A stretch of DNA of 42,235 nucleotides from Aureispira sp964404215 (GCA_964404215.1 CAYOJF010000043.1:1-42235), one strand, 5' to 3'; shown: positions 1 to 9,846, counted from the first letter of the stretch. Notes: generated by a model from the letters alone, not told the origin. Made by a program: numbers and translations.

Positions 1-45
1 GGGATTTCATATTATGAATTAAGATAAATTTAAACATGCTCTTAA
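1..45. repeat. Truncated end of a MITE-like inverted-repeat element
   Basis: The reverse complement of the first 45 bases closely matches 35044-35087: the same gagcatgt-taaa tip, then the same AT-rich stretch, with only a few mismatches. It therefore looks like one end of a second copy of that small element, cut off by the window edge. It lies directly upstream of the outer-membrane barrel gene. No transposase is visible. Confidence 0.6.
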
Positions 46-112
46 ACAATTTCATCATTTCAATCAAGCTCTGAAGTTGTTTACTCAGGCAACTTCTACA
101 ACAAAACTACAG

Positions 113-2761
113 ATGAAACTGGTACACTACTTTATTCTATTATTGTTTTTCTATAGTAATGCACTATTTGCTCAACGCCCAGGAGGTAAGAGTGGTCGTC
201 CTCCTATGCCTAAAATCGGTAAAATTTCAGGAATTATTTTAGATTCTAGTAATAAAAAACCACTAGAATTTGCCGCTATATCAGTCTCCAAAGTTAGAGA
301 CTCTTCTCTTGTCGGAGGAATCATTACAGACGGAAAAGGACGATTCGAAATCACAGAACTTCCCTTAGGAAAATTACGAGTTTCCGTCAACTATATGGGG
401 TATGGTGTCAAAGTCCTTGATATTATCCGATTGAGACCTGATGAACCAAGCATTAGTTTAGGCAAAATTTACCTCGCCCCTGATGCCGCTTTACTAGAAA
501 CCGCAGAAGTAACAGCCGATAAGCGTGTTTTTCAGATGGGGCTAGACAAAAAAGTATTTAATGTAGATAAAACAAATCTAGGGGATAGCGAAAATGCCAC
601 AGAAGTACTTCGTAATACGCCTACCGTAGAGGTTGATTTCGATGGAGCCGTCAAAATACGTGGTTCTGCTGTGCAAGTCTACATCAATGGTAAGCCAACT
701 GGCCTGACAGGTGATAGTCAAGCAGAAATTCTAGACCAACTACCCGCTAATAGCATCAAAAGTGTTGAGTTGATTACCAATCCTTCTGCTAAATATGATC
801 CTGAAGGAGAATCGGGTATTATTAATATTGTACTTAAAAAAAATGTCTTAGAAGGTTTTACAGGAAGCGTAAACGCTTCTGTGGGAACTTCTACATGGTA
901 TCCGTTCAGACGATATCGAGGTGGACTGAGTTTAAACTTCCGCAATAATAAAATCAATTTTTTCTCTAACTTCAGTTATAACTACGGACAAAACTATAGT
1001 AGAGGCTATCTCTATCGCTCCAATTACCTAGCAGATACTTCGTATCACCTAGAACAAAACACCCTCAGTCAACGAATTAGAAACGGAGGAATGGCTCGTG
1101 TAGGGATGGATTATTATTTCGATGACTACAACACACTTACTTTAGCAGCTAGAGTTCGTCCCTCAGGTGGTGGGCGTAATAGTACGGTCACCTATGATAA
1201 TTTGGATGACAATAAAATAACAGACAACTACCGCCAGCGTAATACGATGGGTAATAGTATGAGAAACAACCTAACCGTTAATGCTATTTACTCCAAAGTA
1301 TTCAAGAAAAAGAAGAAAAAAGAAGGAGCTGACAGTACGGTTACGCGTCGAGACAATTCGACTGCCGCTGAAAATCATAGTGGTAAGCGATGGCGTGGTC
1401 GTGGAGATGGAAGAGCAGTCGGACGGTCAGGAACAATGGGTGACAAACAAGAATTAGTCATTGACTTACAATATACTTTAAACGATGGATCTAATGAGAA
1501 TTTTTTCTCTGAACAGCTCTATGATCCTAATTGGGTAGAACTGAGTACTTATCCAGATTCTCAACAGACCCTATCGGGCCGAACAATGCACCAAGGGACG
1601 ATGATGGTTGATTATACTCATCCTATTGGTAAAAAAATGAAAATAGAAACGGGCTACAAAGGAAATATCCGATGGATGGGAGAAGATTTTTTCTCCTCTA
1701 CCTTTGATTTCAATAACAATACCATGCTGGATGATATCAATCTCAATAATCAGTTCAATTTTTTGGAACAAGTACATGCTGTTTATGGCACTTTCACACA
1801 AAAAATTGGCAAATTCAGTTATAAATTAGGGCTGCGTCTCGAACAAACGCTCTCTAACTCTACATTAGTCAATACCAACGAAGACTTCACTAATAATTAC
1901 TTTAGTTATTTCCCTAGTGTTAGTGCTTCTTACGAACTGAAAGACAACCAACAAGTACAATTTGGGTTTAGTCGTCGTATCCAACGCCCAAGCACTTGGC
2001 AACTCAATCCATTTCCTGAATTTAGTGATCGCCTTAATCTCCGTTATGGCAATCCATTCTTACAACCTCAATACAGCAATTCGTTTGAATTATCCTATGC
2101 TAAGTACTTCAAAAAAGGACATACATTTTTATTAACTGGCTTCTATCGGTATAACACAGACTTGATGGAACGCCTACGAACGGTCAATAGTGAAGGAGTT
2201 TCTGAATCCACTTTCTATAATTTCAATGAAAGTCATGTGATGGGGGGCGAATTGGTTACTAGATTTGTACCATACAAATGGTGGAATATCAGTTTAACAG
2301 GTTCTGTTTATCACAATAGACAAGATGCTTCTAATATTGGGCAGGATTACGTCGTAAATGCTGTTGCTGGAAATGCAAATCTTGGGATGAATTTTGTCTT
2401 TCCTTTCGGAATGCGAATTTCTATTTATGCTTGGTACTCCTTCCCTGCTTTCATGCAACAAGGACGTAGTGATGGTTACACTTGGAATTCGTTTTCTATT
2501 AGTCAAAAAGTACTCAAAAACAAAGGAACAGTAACCTTAAGTGTACGCAATCCTGTCATGGGTGGTTTGTGGAGCTACTCTTTAGAAGACACCAACTTTT
2601 CGCAAGTAGGGCGACAGCAGTGGGAAGCTCCTATATTTGAAGCCCGTTTCTCTTATCGTTTTGGCAAAGTCAATGTGCGTGATAGTCGTTCTAAAAACGC
2701 TAATCGACTCAATAAACAAGGGGAAAAAGGAGAAAGCTCTGGTGGTGCTGGTGGTATCTAG
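113..2761 (+). CDS. TonB-receptor-like outer-membrane beta-barrel protein
   Basis: An 882-residue outer-membrane protein. I chose the ATG at 113 because it begins a clean signal peptide (residues 1-21, ending LFAQ); the frame is open back to a TTG at 77. After a Pro/Gly-rich linker comes a carboxypeptidase-regulatory-like fold (about 36-125, GKISGIILDSSNKKPLEFAA). A plug-like segment follows (about 130-245, with LRNTPTVEVDFDGAVKIRG and VELITNPSAKYDPEGE), then a long barrel of alternating aromatic strands ending near FEARFSYRFGKV. This order is typical of the Bacteroidota 'outer membrane beta-barrel' family related to TonB-dependent receptors. No SusD partner is adjacent, so no substrate can be named. 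Two oddities are a very basic low-complexity insert near residues 394-440 and a Gly/Ser-rich tail of about 30 residues after the last strand. A strong terminator follows. Confidence 0.88.
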   Translation: MKLVHYFILLLFFYSNALFAQRPGGKSGRPPMPKIGKISGIILDSSNKKPLEFAAISVSKVRDSSLVGGIITDGKGRFEITELPLGKLRVSVNYMGYGVKVLDIIRLRPDEPSISLGKIYLAPDAALLETAEVTADKRVFQMGLDKKVFNVDKTNLGDSENATEVLRNTPTVEVDFDGAVKIRGSAVQVYINGKPTGLTGDSQAEILDQLPANSIKSVELITNPSAKYDPEGESGIINIVLKKNVLEGFTGSVNASVGTSTWYPFRRYRGGLSLNFRNNKINFFSNFSYNYGQNYSRGYLYRSNYLADTSYHLEQNTLSQRIRNGGMARVGMDYYFDDYNTLTLAARVRPSGGGRNSTVTYDNLDDNKITDNYRQRNTMGNSMRNNLTVNAIYSKVFKKKKKKEGADSTVTRRDNSTAAENHSGKRWRGRGDGRAVGRSGTMGDKQELVIDLQYTLNDGSNENFFSEQLYDPNWVELSTYPDSQQTLSGRTMHQGTMMVDYTHPIGKKMKIETGYKGNIRWMGEDFFSSTFDFNNNTMLDDINLNNQFNFLEQVHAVYGTFTQKIGKFSYKLGLRLEQTLSNSTLVNTNEDFTNNYFSYFPSVSASYELKDNQQVQFGFSRRIQRPSTWQLNPFPEFSDRLNLRYGNPFLQPQYSNSFELSYAKYFKKGHTFLLTGFYRYNTDLMERLRTVNSEGVSESTFYNFNESHVMGGELVTRFVPYKWWNISLTGSVYHNRQDASNIGQDYVVNAVAGNANLGMNFVFPFGMRISIYAWYSFPAFMQQGRSDGYTWNSFSISQKVLKNKGTVTLSVRNPVMGGLWSYSLEDTNFSQVGRQQWEAPIFEARFSYRFGKVNVRDSRSKNANRLNKQGEKGESSGGAGGI

Positions 2762-2796
2762 GCATTCATCTCTCTTATTCCTATATTCTTGTTCTA

Positions 2797-2836
2797 AACG
2801 CTTTTTTAGTCAATGACTAAAAAAGCGTTATTTTTA
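2797..2836 (+). terminator. Rho-independent terminator after the barrel gene
   Basis: A near-perfect hairpin (arm AACGCTTTTTTAGTCA and its complement, 2797-2829) is followed by a T-rich run. It lies 36 bases after the stop codon of the barrel gene. Confidence 0.85.
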
Positions 2837-3020
2837 TGCTCTGAAGTCAGGAAAGTAACTTCTATATAAAACAACGTTATCTAAAAATTATAAATATTCC
2901 CTCACTCTGTCTCTCATACTTATTCCTAGATTTTCTTTCGTAAAATGGAACTAAATTTCAAAACAACACTGTTATTACGGCATACTATTTAACACTTATT
3001 AACACCTAAAAACTCAAAAC

Positions 3021-3653
3021 ATGGATTACAAAAGTAACAAACAGATTTATTTAGAGGCAAAAGAAAATATGACTGGACAATGGGGTATTGGAGCAGGGGC
3101 TACCCTTGTTCTAGCTCTTGTAAGTGGTGCCGCTAGTGCTATTCCTTTTCTTGGTAATCTTTCTTTTCTTTTATCAGGATCTTTCGCGTTAGGCTATGCA
3201 TATTTTATTATTTCCCTATCCAATAGAAATAATCCACAGGTAGAACAAGTATTCAAAGGATTTAATGATTTTGGGAGAAGTTGCTTGACCTATATACTAA
3301 TGATGATTTTCGTAATACTATGGACATTACTCCTTATTATTCCTGGTATCATGAAATCTTACAGTTATGTTATGGTGTTCTATATTTTGGCAGAAGATCC
3401 AGATATACAACCCATGGAAGCTCTCAAAAAAAGTGAGGAAATGATGCAAGGGCATAGAATGCGTCTATTTTACTTGCACCTTCGTTTCTTAGGGTGGGCA
3501 ATTTTAGCCATATTTACCTTATTTATTGGTTACTTCTTCTTAGCTCCTTTTAGTGCTTCCGCACAATACAAATTTTACGAAGACCTTAAAGGTGATACCC
3601 CAGCAAAAGACGAGTTTGATGGTTTAGCAGATCACTTATTAGAGGATTACTAG
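3021..3653 (+). CDS. DUF975 family integral membrane protein (copy 1)
   Basis: A 210-residue polytopic membrane protein. Hydrophobic segments lie near residues 24-50, 52-70, 88-115 and 153-178. Family-typical motifs are visible: an N-terminal amphipathic A-x-x-x-M-x-G-Q-W-G, then LLLIIPGIMKSYSYVMVFYI, ALKKSEEMMQGHRMRLFYLH, and a C-terminal QYKFYEDL. These match the DUF975 family, whose biochemical role is unknown. The ATG at 3021 is directly before the conserved start. The next gene is a clear paralogue, separated by a terminator, so the pair is a tandem duplication rather than one simple operon. Confidence 0.85.
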   Translation: MDYKSNKQIYLEAKENMTGQWGIGAGATLVLALVSGAASAIPFLGNLSFLLSGSFALGYAYFIISLSNRNNPQVEQVFKGFNDFGRSCLTYILMMIFVILWTLLLIIPGIMKSYSYVMVFYILAEDPDIQPMEALKKSEEMMQGHRMRLFYLHLRFLGWAILAIFTLFIGYFFLAPFSASAQYKFYEDLKGDTPAKDEFDGLADHLLEDY

Positions 3654-3695
3654 ACTAATTGAGTTTACTTTTCAGTGATTTTATAAACTGCTTTA

Positions 3696-3736
3696 AAAAT
3701 GAGCTTTTCCTAGGTTAGGAAAAGCTCATTTTTTTG
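3696..3736 (+). terminator. Terminator between the two DUF975 genes
   Basis: A long perfect stem (AAAATGAGCTTTTCCT with its complement) is followed by seven T residues. It ends transcription after the first DUF975 gene. It also argues against the upstream TTG at 3734 being the true start of the next gene. Confidence 0.85.
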
Positions 3737-3808
3737 ATTGATTCTCCTAAAACAATTGTATACTTAAGAAAATTTTTTCCTAATTATAACCATAACCCAA
3801 TTACCACT

Positions 3809-4426
3809 ATGACTTTTAAAACTAACGAGAGCCTTTATGCTGAAGCCAGAGAAATCATGCAAGGTCAATGGGGACTTGCTGCTCTCACCAGTTTCATTTA
3901 TATTGTTATTACAATGTTATTAAGCGAAATACCTCGGATAGGTGATTTCTCTATTCTTATTGAGGGAGCTTTTTTTCTAGGATATAGCTATTTTATCATT
4001 GCTCTAGCCAACCGGGATAATCCTCGTGTTGAACAACTTTTTGAAGGCTTCCATGACTTTATTAGAAGTTGCGTTACTTACGTCCTTATGATTATTATTG
4101 TACTCTTATGGATGTTATTACTTATTGTACCAGGACTCATGAAAGCCTACAGCTATTCCATGGTCTTTTATATTCTGGCTGAAGATAAAGAAATAGCGGC
4201 TATGGATGCCCTTAAGCAGAGTGATCAGTTGATGTATGGACATCGTATGCGTTTATTTAAACTAAACCTCAAGTTTTTAGGCTGGATAATCTTAGGAATT
4301 TTCACTCTAGGTATCGCATATTTCTGGTTAATGCCTTTTATGAGTGTTGCTAGCTATAAATTCTATGAAGACCTTAGAGATAATAAGAAACTAGCCAATT
4401 TAGCTGATCATCTAATTGAGAATTAG
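3809..4426 (+). CDS. DUF975 family integral membrane protein (copy 2)
   Basis: A 205-residue paralogue of the upstream gene, alignable end to end: EIMQGQWG, LLLIVPGLMKAYSYSMVFYI, ALKQSDQLMYGHRMRLFKLN, SYKFYEDL. I chose the ATG at 3809 because the homology begins there. The open frame reaches back to 3734, but that extension runs out of the preceding terminator. Four membrane segments are seen, as in copy 1. The C-terminal tails (LADHL plus an acidic end) are also shared. Function is unknown beyond being an inner-membrane protein of the DUF975 family. Confidence 0.83.
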   Translation: MTFKTNESLYAEAREIMQGQWGLAALTSFIYIVITMLLSEIPRIGDFSILIEGAFFLGYSYFIIALANRDNPRVEQLFEGFHDFIRSCVTYVLMIIIVLLWMLLLIVPGLMKAYSYSMVFYILAEDKEIAAMDALKQSDQLMYGHRMRLFKLNLKFLGWIILGIFTLGIAYFWLMPFMSVASYKFYEDLRDNKKLANLADHLIEN

Positions 4427-4499
4427 AGTTATTGAAGTTCTATTTTGTTTATATTTGAGCTATTAGAGGTTATTGATGAGTATCAACTATAAAATTATC

Positions 4500-5612
4500 A
4501 TGAAAAAAACAATCCTATTACTTATTGGCGGTGCTTTTATACTCCTACAGAGTTGCAATCACAACGATGTTAGCACAGTAGAAGCTAACATTACCTACCC
4601 TACTGAGCTTGAACCACCTCAAGGGGCAGTTTTTGATTATCTATTGTTCGAGAATGATTACGATATTGCTCCTTATGGAGAAAACCCTAAAGACTATACC
4701 ACAGAAGTATTGCACTCAGGAAAATACTCTCTTATGTTAACAAGTCAAAGAGTTTATGGTCCTGGATATGAGGGCACCATAAAACCTATGCGACCAAAGA
4801 GTTGGCTCAAAATATCTGGTGATTTTTTTAGAAAAGCAGGCGATGCAGATCCTATGGCTAACCAAGGTAATATTGTCATTAGTTACCATAGAGGTGTGAA
4901 GGATTCTACTGTTTTTTATATCAATTACCCGATTCAACAACTACTAAAAGCACAAAACAAGCAATTGGTTGAAAAATGGGAGAACTTGGCTCTTTGGCAA
5001 GAAATTCCAGCCAATGTACAACCCGGAGACAAAATCAAAATTTACCCTTGGAATCCCAATGGTGATGCTATTTATATTGATAATCTAAAAGGTGAAATTT
5101 GGACACAGTCCCCACTTAAAGCCCCTACTAACTTCACTAGAAGCCATCTATTGGTAGAACAGAATTATGAAGATAGCAATACACCGGGATATACTAAAGA
5201 GACGGCATCTAGAGGGATGGCATCTGTTATTCTCTCTGCTAACAATAGTGTCTTTGCAAGTGGTTACCAAGCGACTTTAGCAGAAGCTAAAGCTGCTACT
5301 GGGGATTTTATTCGAGTGTCCTGCAAAGCTCTAAAACATCATAAAGTGAGCTTATCGGAACCAGCAGCTTTATTAGTAGGCTCTATTAGAGATGAAAGTT
5401 CGTTTTATTTTTCTAGAGCAATAGATCCTCGTATACGAACAAGGGAGGGACAAGTGAGTCAACAATGGGTTACAATCGAAATGTGGTTTGAAGTACCTGC
5501 TGATGCTAATGCCAATGACTTACTCAAAGTATATGGATTTAACCCACACCCTACCCCCATTTACTTAGATGACTTGCAGGTAGAAGTATGGAAAGCTAAT
5601 GCAACTAACTAA
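4500..5612 (+). CDS. Lipoprotein with two tandem jelly-roll-like domains
   Basis: A 370-residue predicted lipoprotein. The start at 4500 gives MKK, a hydrophobic core and a lipobox LLQSC with the lipidated Cys at 19; an in-frame ATG at 4473 would only add nine residues. The mature protein looks like an internal duplication. Residues about 35-205 end in KIYPWNPNGDAIYIDNLKGE, and residues about 210-368 end in KVYGFNPHPTPIYLDDLQVE. Each half also has a 'W-x-x-x-E/M W-x-E-(I/V)PA' segment. The paired beta-rich ends ('YIDNL...EIW', 'YLDDL...EVW') resemble carbohydrate-binding or adhesion-type jelly rolls. That is inference; I recognise no named family. It is convergent with the sensor kinase, with a large hairpin between them. 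Confidence 0.72.
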   Translation: MKKTILLLIGGAFILLQSCNHNDVSTVEANITYPTELEPPQGAVFDYLLFENDYDIAPYGENPKDYTTEVLHSGKYSLMLTSQRVYGPGYEGTIKPMRPKSWLKISGDFFRKAGDADPMANQGNIVISYHRGVKDSTVFYINYPIQQLLKAQNKQLVEKWENLALWQEIPANVQPGDKIKIYPWNPNGDAIYIDNLKGEIWTQSPLKAPTNFTRSHLLVEQNYEDSNTPGYTKETASRGMASVILSANNSVFASGYQATLAEAKAATGDFIRVSCKALKHHKVSLSEPAALLVGSIRDESSFYFSRAIDPRIRTREGQVSQQWVTIEMWFEVPADANANDLLKVYGFNPHPTPIYLDDLQVEVWKANATN

Positions 5613-5696
5613 ATGACTGAAGCTACGCACGATTCAAATATATTTATAGAATAACAGTTAGCGATTGGATAAGGATTCATTTTATGTTGAATATCT

Positions 5697-5762
5697 TAAG
5701 GTTTAATTTTGAATGTTAAGCGTGCTATTTTATTAGCATTAAGTATTCAAGATTAAACCTTA
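5697..5762. terminator. Long hairpin between convergent genes
   Basis: Two arms of about 23 bases (starting TAAGGTTTAAT and ending ATTAAACCTTA) are inverted repeats with two or three mismatches around a loop of about 20 bases. The hairpin sits between the 3' ends of the + strand lipoprotein gene and the - strand kinase gene, so a bidirectional terminator is likely. It has no clear T-run, so RNA stabilisation is also possible. Confidence 0.5.
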
Positions 5763-5868
5763 GACCAATAATAAACTTTAAACTAGTTTCTAATTTTCCA
5801 GCAGGGCTATTATTCTTGCGTAACATCAGTCAACGAATATATGTCTATTATACTCTAGTTAGTCCAAC

Positions 5869-8800
5869 TTAATTTTCTTTATTGATATACTTACATAACA
5901 TCGCGTATAGCTCTGAGGGAATGAATGGTTTGACAACGATGTCATTCATTCCACTATCGAATACTTTGTTTCGATCATCTGCCAATGCAGAAGCGGTCAA
6001 GGCGATGATTGGAACTTTTTTATAATATTCATCCGTTCCTTCTCGCATATGTTTTGCCGCTGTATAGCCATCCATATTAGGCATATGAATATCCATCAAG
6101 ACTATGTCAAATTGATGGCCTTTGATGGCCTCTAATGCCTCTAGACCATCCGCTGCTCTCGTAATATTGACTCCCCATTTTTGCAGGAATTTTTTGACGA
6201 CCATTACATTAATCAAATTATCCTCTACTACCAAGATACTAGCATTATTAATAGCCGATACGGAATCTTCTTTTGATACTATTTTTTCTTTTAGTTGTAT
6301 TTTTTCTCCTTTAGGAAATACGAGTTCAAAACTAAAAGTGGCCCCTTTCCCTAACTCACTTTCTACTTCAATTTCCGAACCTTGTAGATTAATCAGTTTT
6401 TGCGAAATAGCTAACCCTAAACCAGTTCCACCAAACTTACGGGTCGTATCTGAGGAAGCTTGAGTAAACATTTGAAAAATATGTTCTTGCTTTTCTGGAG
6501 CAATACCGATTCCTGTATCTTCTACTTCAAACCGTAATCGCACCTGTTTTACATCTTCTTCCACTAATGATAATCTAAAACAAACCTTCCCTTCTTTAGT
6601 AAATTTGATTGCGTTACTAATCAAGTTATTGAGTACTTGGGTCAACCGACTAGGGTCACCAATCAGAAAACAATCAAAAGCAACTTCTGCAATCGTCTCT
6701 AATTCAATATTTTTGTCCTTACCATAAGCTTCCATACTATATTGGATACTATTGATAAGACGTTTCATATCAAATGAAATTTCTTCAAATACAATCTTAC
6801 CTGATTCTATCTTATTAAAATCCAGTACATCATTGATAATAGCTAATAAATTATTCGCTGAAAACTTGAGTACATTAAGATTCTCTACTTGATTCTCCTT
6901 CGGATTATCTTGCAGCAGAAAATTAGTCATATTGACCACTGCATTCATAGGGGTGCGAATCTCATGAGACATTACAGAAAGAAATTCAGCTTTTGCTTGG
7001 GAAGATTTTTCGGCTTGTTCCTTTGCTGCTCTATATGCTTCTGTTCTGATATCCACTTCTTTCTCTAATTTTCGTTTAGATTGCTTAAAAAGATGCTCTT
7101 TCAACTTAACATACCCGAATGCCAAAACCAAAACCAAAATGAACACCAATACCCCAAATGTATAGGTTCGATAAAAAGGGGTCAATACCTTAATTGGAAT
7201 AGAGATTCTATTCATAGACCAAATTCCGTCTGCACCTTGCCCTTTTATCTGTATCGTATAGTTACCTGTAGGCATTTGATTAAATCGAATTTCATTATTG
7301 GTTGTATATTTCCATTCTTTATCAATCTCTTTAATCTTATAGGCATAGCCATTATCTCTAGGATTGACATAATCTAACAACGCCAACTCTATACTAAAAA
7401 AATTATCCCCTGGTTCTAAAACGATCTTCCCTTCTTGCACATAATTTTGTGTCTTGTCTTTCACAACACCTTCTATTGCACTCATTTGATGAATAGCCGT
7501 AATATGCAGCGGGGTTTCACAAACCTCTTTAGCGGCAAAATCAGCAGGATAAAAAGCATTAATTCCATTAATCGTCCCAAAATAAAAACGCCCATCAAGC
7601 CCTTCATAACAAGATAAAGCATTAAACTCCTCATGTGTAATTCCATTTTTAGGCAAGTAGGTTTTGACCCACTCCGATGTCTTATTGAACTGCATTAGTC
7701 CATAATTGCTACTGATCCAAAGATTACAAAAGGTATCTTCTAGAATACCATAAATGATATTATCAGATAGCCCTGTTGCTACAGTATGGTGCTCCACAAT
7801 TGGAGTAGTTGGATGATAAGGACTAAATTTTATTAATCCTCCTCCCCTAGTCCCCAACCAGTAAATATCCTTTTCTTTCTTATCTTTATGGATACAATAG
7901 ATGTAACTATGTGGTAATAAGTAACGTCCTTTTCCTCGTATATGATAGTGGCTAAAAACTAACTTCTTTTTGTAGTTATATCCATATACACCACTATTCG
8001 TTGCTATCCAAAGGCAATGCATGGCAGAATCCTCCACTATCTGATAAATGCGACTTGTATTGATCTCTTGAAACGTACCATCTGTACCATATAAGGTATT
8101 TTTGATAAAAGTCTGAGTCGCTGTATCTAGATAAAAAAGTCCATCATTGCCCCCCATCCAGATACGTCCATTCTGATCTTGATGCAAGGTGGTATTCATC
8201 GGGCGTAGATTTTTATTGAAGCCCATTGTATTCTCGTATCCACAAGAATAATTTTCGTAAAGATTGTTCTGTAAATCTAACCGTTCTACAATTTTACTCT
8301 CTCCACAGAACCACATAAAACCTTCTTTATCTTTCAGTATTCCTAATTCGGGAGCATTTCCATCCTTTCCTTCCTGTTGGACTTGCCCTGTATTCAAATC
8401 AATTTTCTGCCTTTTCGAATAAGTATTCACATATAAATGACCTTGTCCATCTTCCATTATCCCTCGAATACTAAAAGGAGTACTATTCGGCTTGAAAGTA
8501 TTCTGACTCAAATACGAGTCAAAACGATTTGGGGTGACCTTAAGAATATAGACTCCATCAGTAGTTGCTATCCAGATAATATCATTATTATCAAAAAATA
8601 CACTGTAAATAGTTCGTTCGGGTAAATAACTAGAAAAATCAAAAATTACATTTCCGTCTGTATCAAAAATTTTGGACTCTTCTCTATCATTGTACCAAAT
8701 AAGTCCATTGGGAGCAATCTGTAAGTTGCTACTAAGATCCAGTTCTTTAATATTCTCTAAAAAAGAAGGCACTGATTTTATTTCTAAGTCTGCTTTGAAT

Positions 8801-9567
8801 TTTTTCTGAAAAAAGACTAAGTTTCCTTTCAGATCTTTCGCAAACCCATGCAAATTTCCTTCTTCTAAATACAAATCTAAAATTGAAGCAAAATTAATAG
8901 TAGTACTCTTGATGAAGTCTCCTGCTCGGGTATATTCTAGGATAGCATCTTGGCAAACAACCCAAATCATATCATCCGTACACAATATTTTATGTAATGT
9001 ATGGGCAGGATAAGGCAACTCAAATCTTTCTTTATACTGTTCTCCTTCTGATATTTCAATGACTTGCTTATCCTTAGTCAAAACGAAAATAGAATTACTA
9101 TTTACTTGATGAATATCAAATACATTTTTAGCCTTAATATCATATTTACCTTCAAATTTTTCATCAAATGATTGTACCGCCCCTGTTTCTAAATCTATAA
9201 TGTCAATCTCATTGAGATGCCAACCATTAGCATCAAAATAAGTTACCCAAAGCTGAGCATCTCCATCTTCATAAATATTATAAATTGCATTACTCGTTAA
9301 GCCTTGATTTTCTTTGGTATAAAGTTGAAACCCATATCCATCATATCGATTTAGTCCATAGTTAGTTGCCAACCAAATAAAGCCTTTAGAGTCTTGAAAT
9401 ACGCGACGTACAAATCGATTAGACAAGCCCTGTTCTATAGAAACCTTACGAACTTTCGTAGAATAAGATCGCTTTTGAGCACAAAGTTCAGAAGGACATT
9501 GCAATACCATCCATACTAATAAAAGTAATGTAAGAGAGGAGAAGATCTTATGAATGTATTGCTTCAC
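5869..9567 (-). CDS. Propeller/Y_Y_Y hybrid sensor histidine kinase with receiver domain
   Basis: A 1232-residue membrane sensor kinase with a GTG start and a signal peptide (1-31, ending LCAQ). Residues about 35-690 hold repeated two-component-regulator propeller blades (SNRFVRRVFQDSKGFIWLAT, DTFCNLWISSNYGL). A Y_Y_Y domain follows (about 700-795), then one membrane segment at about 803-820. The H-box is at MSHEIRTPMN (His868), the N-box at LNNLISNAIKFT, with DTGIGI and GGTGLGLAIS. A C-terminal receiver has phospho-acceptor Asp1159 in LMDIHMPNMDG. It resembles the hybrid two-component systems of Bacteroides but lacks the C-terminal AraC-type DNA-binding domain. Its output must therefore go through phosphotransfer or another partner, and no such partner is nearby. 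The periplasmic propeller probably senses a ligand, unknown here. Confidence 0.93.
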   Translation of the reverse strand: MKQYIHKIFSSLTLLLLVWMVLQCPSELCAQKRSYSTKVRKVSIEQGLSNRFVRRVFQDSKGFIWLATNYGLNRYDGYGFQLYTKENQGLTSNAIYNIYEDGDAQLWVTYFDANGWHLNEIDIIDLETGAVQSFDEKFEGKYDIKAKNVFDIHQVNSNSIFVLTKDKQVIEISEGEQYKERFELPYPAHTLHKILCTDDMIWVVCQDAILEYTRAGDFIKSTTINFASILDLYLEEGNLHGFAKDLKGNLVFFQKKFKADLEIKSVPSFLENIKELDLSSNLQIAPNGLIWYNDREESKIFDTDGNVIFDFSSYLPERTIYSVFFDNNDIIWIATTDGVYILKVTPNRFDSYLSQNTFKPNSTPFSIRGIMEDGQGHLYVNTYSKRQKIDLNTGQVQQEGKDGNAPELGILKDKEGFMWFCGESKIVERLDLQNNLYENYSCGYENTMGFNKNLRPMNTTLHQDQNGRIWMGGNDGLFYLDTATQTFIKNTLYGTDGTFQEINTSRIYQIVEDSAMHCLWIATNSGVYGYNYKKKLVFSHYHIRGKGRYLLPHSYIYCIHKDKKEKDIYWLGTRGGGLIKFSPYHPTTPIVEHHTVATGLSDNIIYGILEDTFCNLWISSNYGLMQFNKTSEWVKTYLPKNGITHEEFNALSCYEGLDGRFYFGTINGINAFYPADFAAKEVCETPLHITAIHQMSAIEGVVKDKTQNYVQEGKIVLEPGDNFFSIELALLDYVNPRDNGYAYKIKEIDKEWKYTTNNEIRFNQMPTGNYTIQIKGQGADGIWSMNRISIPIKVLTPFYRTYTFGVLVFILVLVLAFGYVKLKEHLFKQSKRKLEKEVDIRTEAYRAAKEQAEKSSQAKAEFLSVMSHEIRTPMNAVVNMTNFLLQDNPKENQVENLNVLKFSANNLLAIINDVLDFNKIESGKIVFEEISFDMKRLINSIQYSMEAYGKDKNIELETIAEVAFDCFLIGDPSRLTQVLNNLISNAIKFTKEGKVCFRLSLVEEDVKQVRLRFEVEDTGIGIAPEKQEHIFQMFTQASSDTTRKFGGTGLGLAISQKLINLQGSEIEVESELGKGATFSFELVFPKGEKIQLKEKIVSKEDSVSAINNASILVVEDNLINVMVVKKFLQKWGVNITRAADGLEALEAIKGHQFDIVLMDIHMPNMDGYTAAKHMREGTDEYYKKVPIIALTASALADDRNKVFDSGMNDIVVKPFIPSELYAMLCKYINKEN

Positions 9568-9823
9568 GATAGAGTTGTTATTGAAGTTGTTTAAAGTTTA
9601 TATTTATGCCTACAAACATTAAACAATTTCCTTGTTGGATAAAAGTAGTTCTATTCTACTCTAGTCTTTGGTCGTATTTTGTAATTACAAATATACACAA
9701 ATTTAAAAACTGTCTATTCTCTATAGAGAAAGATGTCTATGAAAAGGTACTAAAAAAGGGAACTATCCTCTCATTCTCAAATTCCGAATGTAGAAAATAG
9801 TCCCCCTATAATACTCCTTAAAA

Positions 9824-9846
9824 AGCAGCTCTTGAAATCAAGAGCT
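9824..9846 (-). terminator. Hairpin overlapping the stop codon of the Ig-repeat gene
   Basis: Inverted arms AGCTCTTGA (9827-9835) and TCAAGAGCT (9838-9846) form a tight stem that includes part of the stop codon of the minus-strand gene. On the minus strand it is followed by GCTTTTTAA, so it can act as a terminator. The rest of 9568-9844 is AT-rich leader of the kinase gene. It holds no convincing gene. Confidence 0.5.

Noticed and set aside
3734..3808. Longer N terminus for the second DUF975 protein
   Set aside because: It starts in the T-run of a terminator, and the paralogue has no such extension.
9606..9800. A 64-codon + strand frame upstream of the kinase gene
   Set aside because: It lies in AT-rich leader sequence, shows no domain, signal or promoter, and overlaps the expected promoter region of the minus-strand kinase.
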